This document shows, piece after piece, positions 1-9,200 of a stretch of DNA of 64,000 bases; positions within the stretch are counted from its first letter, which is position 1, and each line of letters opens with the position of its first letter. The notes under the pieces were generated by a model, which worked only from the letters and a program-made list of their open reading frames with translations, searched no databases and was not told the DNA's origin. Source of the stretch: Paracrocinitomix sp039939375. Its GTDB lineage: Bacteria > Bacteroidota > Bacteroidia > Flavobacteriales_D > Crocinitomicaceae. Where the stretch lies: positions 124,001 through 188,000 of the forward strand of contig JBDVJO010000002.1 of NCBI GenBank assembly GCA_039939375.1. The letters are read 5' to 3'. The translations under genes and the position numbers were made by a program.

Positions 1-572
1 AACCAGATTACATCTACAACTTTAAAGCCTTGCATGATCATGTGGATTATTTTGTTGTGAATGTAAGTTGTCCAAATGTCGGGGATGTTAAAAAGCTGCA
101 AGATCAAGATTTTTTAATTGATTTGTTAAGTGAGTTAAAAGGTTTGAATGCAACTTATAACAAACCAAAACCTATTTTACTTAAAATAGCGCCAGACTTG
201 AATGATGGTCAATTGGATGAAGTGATTGAAATTGTCGCAGCCTCAAAAATTGATGGAATAATTGCAACCAATACCACCATTCAAAGAACTGGTTTAAAAG
301 CAACAGAAAGCGAATTAGAAAAAATTGGAAATGGTGGTCTAAGTGGAAAACCGTTGAGCAATAGAAGTACTGAAGTGATTAGGTATCTTGCAGAAAAATC
401 GAATAAAGCCTTTCCGATTATAGGTGTAGGTGGAATTCATTCAGAAAAAGATGCTTTGGAGAAAATTGAAGCAGGAGCTGATTTGGTTCAAGTATACACT
501 GGCTTCATTTATGAAGGCCCAAAATTGGTAAAGAGAATAAATAAAGCGATATTAGAAAAACAGAATGCTTAA
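1..572 (+). CDS. pyrD: Dihydroorotate dehydrogenase, class 2 type, C-terminal part (5' end outside window)
   Basis: Oxidises dihydroorotate to orotate with FMN in pyrimidine synthesis; class 2 enzymes pass electrons to quinone at the membrane. The reading frame is open from base 3, so the N-terminus lies upstream. Visible are the substrate/FMN segment NVSCPNV, the KIAPDL lysine strand, the NTT...GGLSGKPL segment, and the FMN-phosphate motifs GVGGI and VYTGFIYEGP. The C-terminal half resembles class 2, yet the catalytic-base position in the SCPN motif (codon 69-71) is Cys, as in class 1, where class 2 enzymes normally have Ser. The stop overlaps the next gene's start by 8 bases, so the two are probably co-transcribed. 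Confidence 0.93.
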   Translation, partial: PDYIYNFKALHDHVDYFVVNVSCPNVGDVKKLQDQDFLIDLLSELKGLNATYNKPKPILLKIAPDLNDGQLDEVIEIVAASKIDGIIATNTTIQRTGLKATESELEKIGNGGLSGKPLSNRSTEVIRYLAEKSNKAFPIIGVGGIHSEKDALEKIEAGADLVQVYTGFIYEGPKLVKRINKAILEKQNA

Positions 573-1419
573 ATTAATTGAATGTCCGAGAGATGCAATG
601 CAAGGTTTGCATGACTTCATTCCTACTGAAGTTAAGGCAAGCTATATCAATCAACTTCTCAAAGTTGGCTTTGATACCATAGATTTTGGATCATTCGTTT
701 CCCCAAAGGCTATCCCTCAAATGAGAGATACTGCTGACGTTTTAAGTAAACTTGATTTAGCTACAACTGATACTGAGTTATTGGCTATTGTAGCGAATAA
801 AAGAGGAGCAGATGATGCCTGCAGTTTTGAGGAAATTGATTATTTAGGCTTTCCTTTCAGTATATCTGAAACCTTCCAGAAAAGAAATACCAATTCAAGC
901 ATAGAAGAATCTTTTGCAAGGGTAGAAATTATTCAGAATCATTGTCTCAAGCACAATAAAAAATTGGTTGTGTACCTTTCAATGGCATTCGGAAATCCTT
1001 ATGGTGACCACTGGGATCTAGAGGTGGCTGCGAATTGGGGGAGAAGATTACACAATGATTTAGGGATTAATATTCTTGCCCTTGGAGATACCATTGGTGT
1101 TTCAAATCACGACAACATTACTAAACTTTTTACAGGATTAATTCAAGAATTACCCAATGTTGAATTTGGAGCGCACTTGCATTCTACGCCAGATTCAGTT
1201 CACGAAAAAGTTTCAGCTGCGTACGAAGCTGGATGCAGAAGATTTGATGGCGCAATAAAAGGTTTTGGTGGATGCCCTATGGCAAAAGATGACTTGACTG
1301 GCAATATGCCAACCGAAGGAATGTTAGCCTATTTTGATGAAGCAAATATTGGTACGACAATTGATACAGCTGAGTTCAACAAATCAATGAAAATGGCCTT
1401 GGACGTTTTCCCAAAATAA
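565..1419 (+). CDS. Hydroxymethylglutaryl-CoA lyase
   Basis: Cleaves HMG-CoA to acetyl-CoA and acetoacetate, the last step of leucine breakdown, in the cytoplasm. The 284-residue length is normal for bacterial HMG-CoA lyases. The N-terminal ECPRDAMQG motif carries the conserved Arg9 and Asp10. The metal ligands lie in HLH (His204, His206), and the signature GGCPMAKDDLTGNMPTE holds the catalytic Cys237. The TIM-barrel family also includes homocitrate synthases, but the C-terminal signature is specific for the lyase. The start overlaps pyrD by 8 bases. No other leucine-degradation gene is in the window. Confidence 0.93.
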   Translation: MLKLIECPRDAMQGLHDFIPTEVKASYINQLLKVGFDTIDFGSFVSPKAIPQMRDTADVLSKLDLATTDTELLAIVANKRGADDACSFEEIDYLGFPFSISETFQKRNTNSSIEESFARVEIIQNHCLKHNKKLVVYLSMAFGNPYGDHWDLEVAANWGRRLHNDLGINILALGDTIGVSNHDNITKLFTGLIQELPNVEFGAHLHSTPDSVHEKVSAAYEAGCRRFDGAIKGFGGCPMAKDDLTGNMPTEGMLAYFDEANIGTTIDTAEFNKSMKMALDVFPK

Positions 1420-1423
1420 GATT

Positions 1424-2107
1424 ATGAAGAATTTATTGACTATTGCATTTATAGCCTTTTCTTTTTTAGGATTGGCAGAGCATTCAGAAGTTAAAGTAGA
1501 TCATTTTACAACAGTTTCAGCACAAGGAAATTTTAAAGTAACCTTGATCAAATCTGACGTTGAAAAGGTCGAAGTGTTAAATGATGACGCCGAATTAGAT
1601 GACGACAAAATTCTTGTTGAGGTGAAAGGGAGTGAACTGTCTGTCAAAATAAAGGCTGACGCCTATAAAGAAAGAGATTTAGAAGTGATTGTTTATTACA
1701 AAAAAATCACTGAAATTAATTCTAAAAGAGGAATCTGGATGGTCGTAAAAGACCCCTTAGAAGTTGATGAGATGCGAATTAATTGTAGTAATGGAGGAAA
1801 AGTTAAGGCCACCGTAAAATGTGAAACGGTAAAACTTTCAATTAATGCTGGCGGCTCTATTAAGTTGTCAGGAGTTGCTGAATTAGCAGAATATGAAATA
1901 AAAGCTGGAGGAACTATTGGAGCGGTGAATTTAGATGTTGCCAGTGTTTACGCAAAGATTTTAACGGGTGGTGAAATCATTTGTTATGCTAAGGATAAGT
2001 TAGATATAAAGATTAATAGCGGTGGAACTGTTTCCTACAAAGGAGAACCAGAAGCTTACACTGAAAAAATTGTAATTAGCGGTACAATCGAAAAATTAAA
2101 AAATTAA
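1424..2107 (+). CDS. DUF2807-type exported beta-solenoid protein
   Basis: A 227-residue exported protein with an N-terminal signal peptide (residues 1-18) and the repetitive Gly/Ser/Val-rich body of the DUF2807 (putative adhesin, GIN) family. Strands of the type INCSNGGKVKA, INAGGSIKLSG and INSGGTVSYKG recur about every 20 residues, as expected of a right-handed beta-helix. These proteins are common in Bacteroidota, and their function is unknown. It follows HMG-CoA lyase by 4 bases, and its stop shares one base with the next start, so it sits inside an operon of otherwise metabolic and exported proteins. Confidence 0.8.
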   Translation: MKNLLTIAFIAFSFLGLAEHSEVKVDHFTTVSAQGNFKVTLIKSDVEKVEVLNDDAELDDDKILVEVKGSELSVKIKADAYKERDLEVIVYYKKITEINSKRGIWMVVKDPLEVDEMRINCSNGGKVKATVKCETVKLSINAGGSIKLSGVAELAEYEIKAGGTIGAVNLDVASVYAKILTGGEIICYAKDKLDIKINSGGTVSYKGEPEAYTEKIVISGTIEKLKN

Positions 2108-2700
2108 TGAAGAATACGTTTGTTTTAGGTTTATTAAGTCTGGCTTTTTTCTCATGTGGAGGAGATGTTGCTGAGGAAATAAATGCTGAAAAAGCAAATT
2201 TCGAATCTGAAATTTATTTGGTCACAGACCCTTATCCTGAACTTGATGCTGAGGCAATTCCAATTATGGAAAAGCTTGAGATTTGTACTACAAACGACAC
2301 CGTTTTACATTTACCTCCTTGTTCAAACGAGTTTTTCAGAATCTTTGATTATCGACCAACGAAAGACTTGAAAACTGGTTTTATTGTTGAAATGATTCCA
2401 GGACTGTATAATTCACCTGTGCACCAAATTGTTATTGTTGAAGACTATTTTGGTAAATTCAGAATTGTCAATCAATATTTGGGTCATTTAATTGAAATGA
2501 GAACTAAATATTCAGGATACAATGATTTGTTAATCGGGTATACTGATCCAGATATTGGAGTTGTGGCAATCCGCCATGAATGGACAAATGGAAAATACGA
2601 GCCAATTGATGTTGAAGAAATCAACAACCATCTAGTGAAGCCTGAAATGAAAGATTCTATCAATAATATCTTCCTTCCAGCATTCTCAGCAGGGCATTAA
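2107..2700 (+). CDS. Hypothetical lipoprotein
   Basis: A 197-residue protein beginning with a lipoprotein signal peptide; the lipobox FFSC places the lipidated Cys at residue 17, followed by GGDVAEE. The mature part is acidic, with no repeats and no further membrane segment. I do not recognise a family. The start overlaps the last base of the DUF2807 gene, so the two exported proteins are probably made together and may act in the same envelope process; this is inferred from position only. Confidence 0.75.
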   Translation: MKNTFVLGLLSLAFFSCGGDVAEEINAEKANFESEIYLVTDPYPELDAEAIPIMEKLEICTTNDTVLHLPPCSNEFFRIFDYRPTKDLKTGFIVEMIPGLYNSPVHQIVIVEDYFGKFRIVNQYLGHLIEMRTKYSGYNDLLIGYTDPDIGVVAIRHEWTNGKYEPIDVEEINNHLVKPEMKDSINNIFLPAFSAGH

Positions 2701-2701
2701 C

Positions 2702-2731
2702 TTGCTTCACACCTTTCTTTTGCTATTTTTG
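2702..2731 (+). promoter_or_regulatory. Bacteroidota-type promoter of the NhaC gene
   Basis: A TTG -33 element (2702-2704) lies 19 bases before TATTTTTG (2724-2731), matching the Bacteroidota sigma-ABfr consensus TTG-N19-TAnnTTTG. Only four bases separate the -7 element from the ATG at 2736, so the transcript should be leaderless or nearly so. Confidence 0.7.
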
Positions 2732-2735
2732 TTCT

Positions 2736-4706
2736 ATGTTGAAAAAAGTTAGCCTTTTATTTCTTCTAGTTTTTGGTTTAAACATCACCGGCCTTTCACA
2801 AGAATCCGTAGAGATATCATACCCTGACATAGTCTTTGAAGGTGTTGAAACCAAAGTGGGAATTTCATTCCAAAATGATTCATTTCCGAGTATTGTTGAC
2901 TATGATGGTCAAGAATTAGAAGTTCAGAATGAAGAAGGGGAACTATCTATTTATCCGATCTTATCTCAAAAAGGAGAAGGGAAAATTAAAGGTTATCAAA
3001 CCTCTTCAAATGAAACGGCCTACATCCCTTTGTGGATGTCAATTTTGCCGCCTTTACTAGCGATTATCTTAGCCTTAGTATTTAAAGAGGTTATTTTCTC
3101 GTTGGTGTCAGGGATTTTCTTGGGTGGAGCTATTATGGGCGTTTATGCTGAAGGATTCATGGGGATTTTTACCGGGTTTTTCAAAATCATTGACACCTAT
3201 ATCATTGGAGCATTAAATGATTCAGGGCACTTAAGTGTAATCGTATTTTCTACAATCATTGGAGGGATCGTAGCTTTAATATCTAAAAATGGCGGGATGC
3301 AAGGAATCGTAAATGGAATTGCTCGATTTGCAAATTCAGCCAGAAACGGACAGTTAGCAACTTGGTTTTTAGGTATCGCAATTTTCTTTGATGATTATGC
3401 CAATACCTTGGTAGTAGGTAATACCATGAGAGCCATCACTGATAAGTTAAAAATCTCTCGAGAGAAATTGGCTTATATTGTTGATTCCACAGCAGCTCCA
3501 GTATCTGCAATAGCTTTCGTTACCACATGGATTGGGGCAGAGCTTGGATATATTTCAAATGGCTTAGAAAAAATTAATGCGGACGGAGAAGTTATTTCTG
3601 AAGGCGTTTATTCTATTTTCTTGAATAGTTTAGCTTACTCATTCTATCCAATTTTAACTTTATTCTTCATCTTTTATTTAGTGTATAGAGGGAAAGATTA
3701 CGGTTCTATGCTGAAAGCCGAACGAAGAGCTAGAGGGGGAGAAGTAGTAAATGAAGAAGATAATTCAGGAGATTTAACAGAACTAGAAGATGTAGTGCCT
3801 GTTGAAGGAATTAAACACAGAGCATTTAATGCTGTTATTCCGGTAGCAATTATTGTATTAGGAACATTATTAGGACTCGTTATTACTGGTTTTGATACCC
3901 TTTCGGGAGAGTTGGCAGCTGCAGGAATAGAGAATGATGGGTCATGGAGCAGCATCTGGTCAAACCTTTCTGCTTATGATGTAAATATTGATTCTTTTAC
4001 ACGAAGATTAGGAACTTTAATTGGTGCGGCAGATTCATACACAGCTTTACTTTGGTCATCATTGGCTTCACTTTTTGCGGCCATGATGTTAACTATGGGT
4101 CAGAAAATCATGAATCTTAAAGATACCGTTGAGACGGCTATTGGTGGATTCAAAACAATGGTGCCTGCTTTAATGATTTTGATTTTAGCCTGGTCATTGG
4201 CAATGGTAACAGATGAAATGCATACGGCAGACTTCATCACCCAGGTATTTGAACAAAACAGCATTCCTTACTGGACGGTTCCAGCAATCACCTTTATTTT
4301 GGCAGGTTTTGTAGCCTTTTCTACAGGTTCATCTTGGTCAACAATGGCATTGGTTTACCCAATTATTCTTCCTGCTGCTTGGGCATTGTGCATTCAAAAC
4401 GGATTTGATGGACCAGATGCCATGATTATTTTCTACAATACGGTAAGCGCAGTATTAGCAGGTTCTGTTCTGGGAGATCATTGTTCCCCTATTTCTGATA
4501 CAACCATTTTGTCTTCACTGGCCAGTGGATGTAATCATATAGATCATGTTAGAACACAAATTCCTTATGCCTTAACCGTTGGTGGAATCGCTGTGGTGTT
4601 TGGAACCATTCCTACTGCCTTAGGATTTCCTCCGCTTTTAGCTTTTGTTTTAGGGATTGGTGCGATAATATTGGTAATTGAATTAGTAGGAAAAAAAGTT
4701 GAGTAA
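2736..4706 (+). CDS. NhaC-family Na+/H+ antiporter with exported N-terminal domain
   Basis: Inner-membrane antiporter of the NhaC family. The family core starts near residue 95, with a dozen hydrophobic segments and the conserved FDDYANTLVVG, DSTAAPVSAIAF and GDHCSPISDTTILSS motifs. Unlike the usual NhaC of roughly 450-530 residues, it is preceded by a signal-peptide-like segment (residues 1-22) and about 70 residues of beta-rich sequence predicted to be periplasmic. An acidic cytoplasmic loop lies near residue 345. Substrate within the family (Na+/H+, malate/lactate, amino acid exchange) cannot be read from sequence. The stop overlaps the ruvX start by one base. Confidence 0.88.
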   Translation: MLKKVSLLFLLVFGLNITGLSQESVEISYPDIVFEGVETKVGISFQNDSFPSIVDYDGQELEVQNEEGELSIYPILSQKGEGKIKGYQTSSNETAYIPLWMSILPPLLAIILALVFKEVIFSLVSGIFLGGAIMGVYAEGFMGIFTGFFKIIDTYIIGALNDSGHLSVIVFSTIIGGIVALISKNGGMQGIVNGIARFANSARNGQLATWFLGIAIFFDDYANTLVVGNTMRAITDKLKISREKLAYIVDSTAAPVSAIAFVTTWIGAELGYISNGLEKINADGEVISEGVYSIFLNSLAYSFYPILTLFFIFYLVYRGKDYGSMLKAERRARGGEVVNEEDNSGDLTELEDVVPVEGIKHRAFNAVIPVAIIVLGTLLGLVITGFDTLSGELAAAGIENDGSWSSIWSNLSAYDVNIDSFTRRLGTLIGAADSYTALLWSSLASLFAAMMLTMGQKIMNLKDTVETAIGGFKTMVPALMILILAWSLAMVTDEMHTADFITQVFEQNSIPYWTVPAITFILAGFVAFSTGSSWSTMALVYPIILPAAWALCIQNGFDGPDAMIIFYNTVSAVLAGSVLGDHCSPISDTTILSSLASGCNHIDHVRTQIPYALTVGGIAVVFGTIPTALGFPPLLAFVLGIGAIILVIELVGKKVE

Positions 4707-5116
4707 TGGCAAAACTTGTAGCGATTGATTTCGGAACAAAAAAATCAGGTATTGCGGTTACTGATGATTTGCAGCTGATAGCTTCGGGCTTAACTACAGT
4801 ACGAACTCATGATATTTTTGATTTTTTGAAGAAATATTTGGCAGAGAATCAAGTAGAAGCTTTCGTTTTAGGCGAGCCAAAGAAATTAGACGGAACAGCT
4901 ACACACAACACAGGTCATGTAAATGGATTCAAGAAAAACTTAGGCACAACTTTTGGACTTCCTATTTATATGGTAGACGAAAGATTTACATCTAAAATGG
5001 CGTTTCAAACAATGATAGATTCTGGTTTGAAGAAAAAACAACGTCAAAATAAAGCCTTAATTGATGAAATAAGTGCAACGATTATTTTACAATCTTATTT
5101 AGAATCAAAAAGCTAG
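4706..5116 (+). CDS. ruvX: Putative pre-16S rRNA nuclease / Holliday junction resolvase-like RuvX (YqgF)
   Basis: RNase H-fold nuclease of the YqgF family, involved in 16S rRNA 5' maturation in E. coli and called a Holliday junction resolvase from homology. The full 136-residue length fits. Visible are the first acidic strand AIDFGTKKSG (Asp8), the LGEPKKLDGT loop, the VDERFTS motif and the C-terminal DEISATIILQSYL helix with the last catalytic acid. It is translationally coupled to the antiporter gene by a one-base overlap and followed after 4 bases by a WG-repeat protein. Confidence 0.92.
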   Translation: MAKLVAIDFGTKKSGIAVTDDLQLIASGLTTVRTHDIFDFLKKYLAENQVEAFVLGEPKKLDGTATHNTGHVNGFKKNLGTTFGLPIYMVDERFTSKMAFQTMIDSGLKKKQRQNKALIDEISATIILQSYLESKS

Positions 5117-5120
5117 AAAA

Positions 5121-6356
5121 ATGGTAAATTGGAATGTGAAAAAATTCTTGTTAATCCTAGCTTACACCTTTGGTGTGGTTTCTTTTGGTCAGCAAATGAA
5201 AGTTGAATCAGGCGGATTAATTTTCGAGAATAAGGAAGGAACTTCGCTCAATAAAGCTGTTTTTGAGGCCTGTTGGTGTGATATCAGTAAAGAAGATTCT
5301 TTAGGGAATCCGATTATATTAAAACCGTTTACTTTCCCTGTTCCGGTTAAATTGAATAATGAATGGAAATTACTTTCTAAAGAAGGGGAGATCATTAATG
5401 ATTATACATCAACAGTTCCTTACATCCAAAAAGGAGGAAGTATCTATGAGCTGAATGGATTTTATAACAATAATCATAGATGGTCAGTGGATTCAAGTTC
5501 AGTGTTAGAGCAAATTGATACTTTGGGAACCACTACGCAAGTTTATTATGTCCAAGATATCCATAAGGGCACTTTTTTATTGACAAAAGATAAGCTGTCT
5601 TGGGGGATGCTGAATAGTGAAATGAAAGAAATTCTGCCATTTGAATATATTGCAGCACATCACGAAAATGAGCAGTTTCATTTCTCAACAAAAGGCTATT
5701 TATCCATTAGAAAAAATGAAGTGGGAAGCTTGTTTGGTGCAGTGGATTACAAAGGAAAAACTATAATTCCTTTCAAGTGGAAGTTGATTTCATATGTCAT
5801 TGAAGATGAAGATCATATTTATGTAATGAATGAATATTTGAAAAGGGGATATATTAATATCAAAGGGCAAACAACTTTGAATTTCATTTATGAGAAAATT
5901 CCAAGAATATTGAGTGATTCAAATTTTGTACAAACAAAAGATTACGTTTATTTTTTGGATAGAAACCTCAAGCAAATTGGTCCTAAATACGGTTCGTTTG
6001 AGCGAAAAGGTGATGTCTATTTTTATCAAAAAGATAGAAAATGGGGTGTGATGGATTTGAATTATAAGCCGATCATTCCAAATATATATTCCTCTATAAT
6101 GGATGGACCTAGATTGAAAGGTAATCCAGATTTTAAATGCTATATTGTAGTAAAGAACGGACTTTATGGTTTGGTGACTTTAGAGGGAGAAAACATTATT
6201 AAACCGGCTTATGAATGCTTGTGTGGGTTAAGTTATTTTGCTCCAAGCTCTTATTATATTGAGTTTAAAAAAGCAGATGTTTCATACAAGTTTGATCAAG
6301 ATGGAAATTTGATTGAAAAAGGTGGAGTAGGATCAAAAGCATGTTTTTGTGAGTAA
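5121..6356 (+). CDS. Exported WG-repeat protein
   Basis: A 411-residue protein with a signal peptide (cleavage near SFGQ, residue 24) followed by at least five WG/KWG-type repeats of 40-50 residues. Clear examples are LSWGMLNSEMKEILPFEY, LFGAVDYKGKTIIPFKW, KWGVMDLNYKPIIPNIY and LYGLVTLEGENIIKPAYE. WG repeats form beta-propeller-like structures and are widespread in Bacteroidota, with no common function established. The C-terminus has CFCE and an earlier CLCG, so a disulphide is possible. It lies in the nhaC-ruvX run with short spacing. Confidence 0.8.
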   Translation: MVNWNVKKFLLILAYTFGVVSFGQQMKVESGGLIFENKEGTSLNKAVFEACWCDISKEDSLGNPIILKPFTFPVPVKLNNEWKLLSKEGEIINDYTSTVPYIQKGGSIYELNGFYNNNHRWSVDSSSVLEQIDTLGTTTQVYYVQDIHKGTFLLTKDKLSWGMLNSEMKEILPFEYIAAHHENEQFHFSTKGYLSIRKNEVGSLFGAVDYKGKTIIPFKWKLISYVIEDEDHIYVMNEYLKRGYINIKGQTTLNFIYEKIPRILSDSNFVQTKDYVYFLDRNLKQIGPKYGSFERKGDVYFYQKDRKWGVMDLNYKPIIPNIYSSIMDGPRLKGNPDFKCYIVVKNGLYGLVTLEGENIIKPAYECLCGLSYFAPSSYYIEFKKADVSYKFDQDGNLIEKGGVGSKACFCE

Positions 6357-6358
6357 AA

Positions 6359-7093
6359 ATGAATGATGAAAATCCATATTTGGCTTATTGTAAAAAAATG
6401 CATGAACGGGGAGATTCGTTCAGAATCATTTTAAGCCACTTGAAAAACAAAGGTGCATCTGAGTCTCAAATTGAAGAGGTGATGAATGCACTTAGCGGAA
6501 CAGATCCTGAAGTGATAGCGCAAAAAGAAAGAAAGCTAGCAAGAGAAAAAGCAAAAGAAAATATGACGGAGGAAGAATTAAAAAAACAGCAACGACTTGA
6601 AAAAGCTGAGCGCGATTTTTTAAGTGAATTAGAAAAAGCAGAACCGGCAAAAAAAAGAACAGAAGTTCCAGGTGCGGATAAAAAAGCTTGGAAAGTAGGG
6701 GTGTTAACTTTTTTAGGTTCTATCGTAATCTTCTCATTTTTAGCCCATAATATGGGAGAGTCTGCTTATGGAATTTTCGGCGTATTGTACGGATTGTTAG
6801 TAGGATTAATGATTAGGAGCATAGTTAAATCAAGAACACATAAAATAGGGGTGATTTCTGCAATTGTGAGTGGATTAGGTGCGGTGTACATTATTCCTTT
6901 AACAAGTTTAGCTGCTTTTCATTCATGGAGTCATTACACTGAAGGCTATGCCGGTTTTTGGGGATTCATGGTTCAAGGAAATTTTCTTGAATGGATGATG
7001 TATAACATTAGTCTTTTTTCAGTTATTGCAATTCTTGGTGCTGCCTATGCGGGTTATAAAGTAGTGGTTGGTAAAAAAGTCAGAGCTATCTAA
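6359..7093 (+). CDS. Hypothetical membrane protein with charged helical N-terminus
   Basis: A 244-residue protein. Residues 1-105 are hydrophilic and very rich in Lys, Glu and Ala, predicted helical/coiled coil, and include a short helical segment similar to SHOCT/UBA-like hairpins near residues 5-45. Residues 112-235 contain four or five membrane helices. I do not recognise a family. It begins two bases after the WG-repeat gene, and its last 8 bases overlap the convergent T9SS gene on the other strand. Confidence 0.7.
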   Translation: MNDENPYLAYCKKMHERGDSFRIILSHLKNKGASESQIEEVMNALSGTDPEVIAQKERKLAREKAKENMTEEELKKQQRLEKAERDFLSELEKAEPAKKRTEVPGADKKAWKVGVLTFLGSIVIFSFLAHNMGESAYGIFGVLYGLLVGLMIRSIVKSRTHKIGVISAIVSGLGAVYIIPLTSLAAFHSWSHYTEGYAGFWGFMVQGNFLEWMMYNISLFSVIAILGAAYAGYKVVVGKKVRAI

Positions 7094-9140
7094 TCAAGGA
7101 GATATTTCCTTTTTTGTGGATGCTTTGTCCACCAAAAGTAGTTGCTCTAAGCGTGTAAACAAATACTGCTGAATTGAGCACTTTGCCTTTCCAAGAACCA
7201 TCCCAGCAAATTGAGGTGGTTCCAGATTCAAATACTTTCTCACCCCAACGATTATAAATAGAAAATTCTATCTGTTCTAAACAGTCATTGTAAACACATA
7301 AAATGTCGTTTTCACCGTCATCATTGGGTGAAAATGCAGATGGAACAAAAGTATCTCCGCAGTCATAGTTCACGTAAATTTTTACACAGGTAGTATCTGC
7401 ACAGCCATTAGCAAAACCAATCGCACAGTATTCTGTTGTAGTTGATGGGGAGGCGATAGGGTTCTCACAATCATAGCAATCTAATCCGTAATCATCAAAC
7501 CATTGATATGAAGTAGCGCCCGTTACAAATAAAGGAACTTCTTGTCCTAAAGAAATAATTGTGTCTTGAATCGTAGTGATTGTTGGAGCAGAAACTGATA
7601 TGATGGTTGCATCTGCCGTTGCAGAACATCCATTGCCATCTGTCACCGTAACTGTATAGGTACCTTCAGAGATATTGCTGATTTGTTGAGTCGTTTCTCC
7701 GTTCGGAGCCCAACTATAAGTAAATCCACCTGCTCCTCCTGACGCTAATACATTTGCCCATGCACTTGTTGAACAACCAGATGAAGATTCCATTATTAAA
7801 TCTAAGGGCGGAGGTTCAGTTAAAGAAATAGAATCAACCAGAGTGCAACCAGAGGCATTGTCTGTAATTAAAACGGAATAGGTGCCAGGACCAGCAAACG
7901 TAATTGCCAAATTGGTGCTGTTGTCATTCCAAACATGCGTGTAGCTAGTTCCACCTGAAGGCGCAATACTGACTAATCCATCATTTGCACCGTTACAACT
8001 AATAGGTGTAGATTGAATATTAGAGTTTAAGGAGACTACGTTTATATCCTGAGTTGAAATCCCTTGACAAGCTCCACTTCCAACGGTATAGGTAATTGAA
8101 ATTGGTCCAGCTAGTCCAAAAGGGTCGAACATATTTCCTGTTACTCCGGTTCCAGACCAAGTTCCACCTGGACTTCCGGAAACAAAATTGTCTAAGTTAA
8201 CTGTAGTTCCATCAGTGCATAATCCCGCTGGAGGAGTCCAAGATGGATCATCCGAACTGGTAACGTCAATGGTCATGGTTTCGGTAATGGTGCTATTGCA
8301 AGGACCTGCTATTTCATAACTAATAATGTGGCTTCCAGCTCCCGCAACTGTAGGATCAAAATGACCATTTAAAGGGTCTGTGATACCATTGCCTGACCAC
8401 ATTCCGCCGTTAGTTGCCGCTACAAGTTGTTGGGCGTTATCCGAAACACAAAAAGGTCCTGCTGGAGTTAAAGTAGCATCTACCGGAATAGAAAATTGAA
8501 TTAAATCTATCCCCATTCTAAGCGCTCCCGTTATATCCGCTAAGTCAGTAACAAGGTTAGCGTCATCATCCAAAGGAATAAATTTGATGGTATGTGTTGC
8601 CGCGGTCGCAGTGAATGTCACGGTTCGCTGGTCCCAAACTAAATTATTGCTATCAAAAGGGAGTGTACTCGTTGATGGCGCAGTTGTAGCGATTAAAGTA
8701 TTGTCAAAATAAACCGACCAAGATCCAGATTCATCTAAACAGTTTTGTTGTTTGACCACAGTTTGATAAAAACAAATTGAATAATCGTTACCGGGTGTGA
8801 ATCCGTTTACCGTTTGCATAATTCCCTCATGCCAGGTAGATGCGCCTCCATTGCTTGCATGTAATCCTGAAACCATAGTTGCACCCGAAAAGGGATTGCC
8901 GTTAATTCCTCCTCCTAATGAAGGACCAGTGGCATCACAAACTTCAACGGTTGCTTCAAGTGCCGAATTGGCTTGGCAAAACGGATCGGTAAATGGGATT
9001 TCTTGCCAAGAGGTGGGGATACAGGCCGTGCAAACACTTCCTGCTAACTCGCCATTAACAAAAGTTTGTGCCCCAACAAATTGGACATTAAAAAATATCC
9101 CAATAAGCGTCAAGAGAATTATTTCAGAGTAGTGTTTCAT
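7086..9140 (-). CDS. Large SprB-repeat surface protein with T9SS type B sorting domain
   Basis: A 684-residue secreted protein. The ATG at 9140 is chosen because it gives a clean signal peptide ending VGAQ; an upstream in-frame ATG at 9185 would put charged residues before it. After an N-terminal carbohydrate-binding-like beta domain come two Gly-Thr-Trp-Ser-Gly repeats (WSGNGITDP, TWSGTGVTGN) and two SprB-type repeats (ISCNGANDGLVSIAPSGGT and the following unit). The C-terminal ~90 residues are the gliding-motility-associated type B sorting domain (VPSAFSPNDDGEND, IYNRWGEKVFES, GNISLIR), which directs export by T9SS and attachment or release at the surface. Adhesin-like role inferred. Confidence 0.9.
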   Translation of the reverse strand: MKHYSEIILLTLIGIFFNVQFVGAQTFVNGELAGSVCTACIPTSWQEIPFTDPFCQANSALEATVEVCDATGPSLGGGINGNPFSGATMVSGLHASNGGASTWHEGIMQTVNGFTPGNDYSICFYQTVVKQQNCLDESGSWSVYFDNTLIATTAPSTSTLPFDSNNLVWDQRTVTFTATAATHTIKFIPLDDDANLVTDLADITGALRMGIDLIQFSIPVDATLTPAGPFCVSDNAQQLVAATNGGMWSGNGITDPLNGHFDPTVAGAGSHIISYEIAGPCNSTITETMTIDVTSSDDPSWTPPAGLCTDGTTVNLDNFVSGSPGGTWSGTGVTGNMFDPFGLAGPISITYTVGSGACQGISTQDINVVSLNSNIQSTPISCNGANDGLVSIAPSGGTSYTHVWNDNSTNLAITFAGPGTYSVLITDNASGCTLVDSISLTEPPPLDLIMESSSGCSTSAWANVLASGGAGGFTYSWAPNGETTQQISNISEGTYTVTVTDGNGCSATADATIISVSAPTITTIQDTIISLGQEVPLFVTGATSYQWFDDYGLDCYDCENPIASPSTTTEYCAIGFANGCADTTCVKIYVNYDCGDTFVPSAFSPNDDGENDILCVYNDCLEQIEFSIYNRWGEKVFESGTTSICWDGSWKGKVLNSAVFVYTLRATTFGGQSIHKKGNISLIR

Positions 9141-9189
9141 TCGTCTTACTTCGTAAGACGTGAAAAAGAGGACATTAGTTGTCAATTCT

Positions 9190-9197
9190 TATATTTG
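9190..9197 (+). promoter_or_regulatory. -7 element TATATTTG
   Basis: Exact Bacteroidota -7 consensus three bases before the ATG at 9201, supporting that start over an upstream in-frame ATG at 9066 which lies inside the opposite-strand gene. No good -33 TTG at the usual spacing was found. Confidence 0.5.
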
Positions 9198-9200
9198 AGC

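Noticed and set aside
9066..9200. 45-codon upstream extension of the 9201 gene
   Set aside because: It is antisense to the T9SS gene's signal-peptide region, and a -7 element sits directly before 9201.
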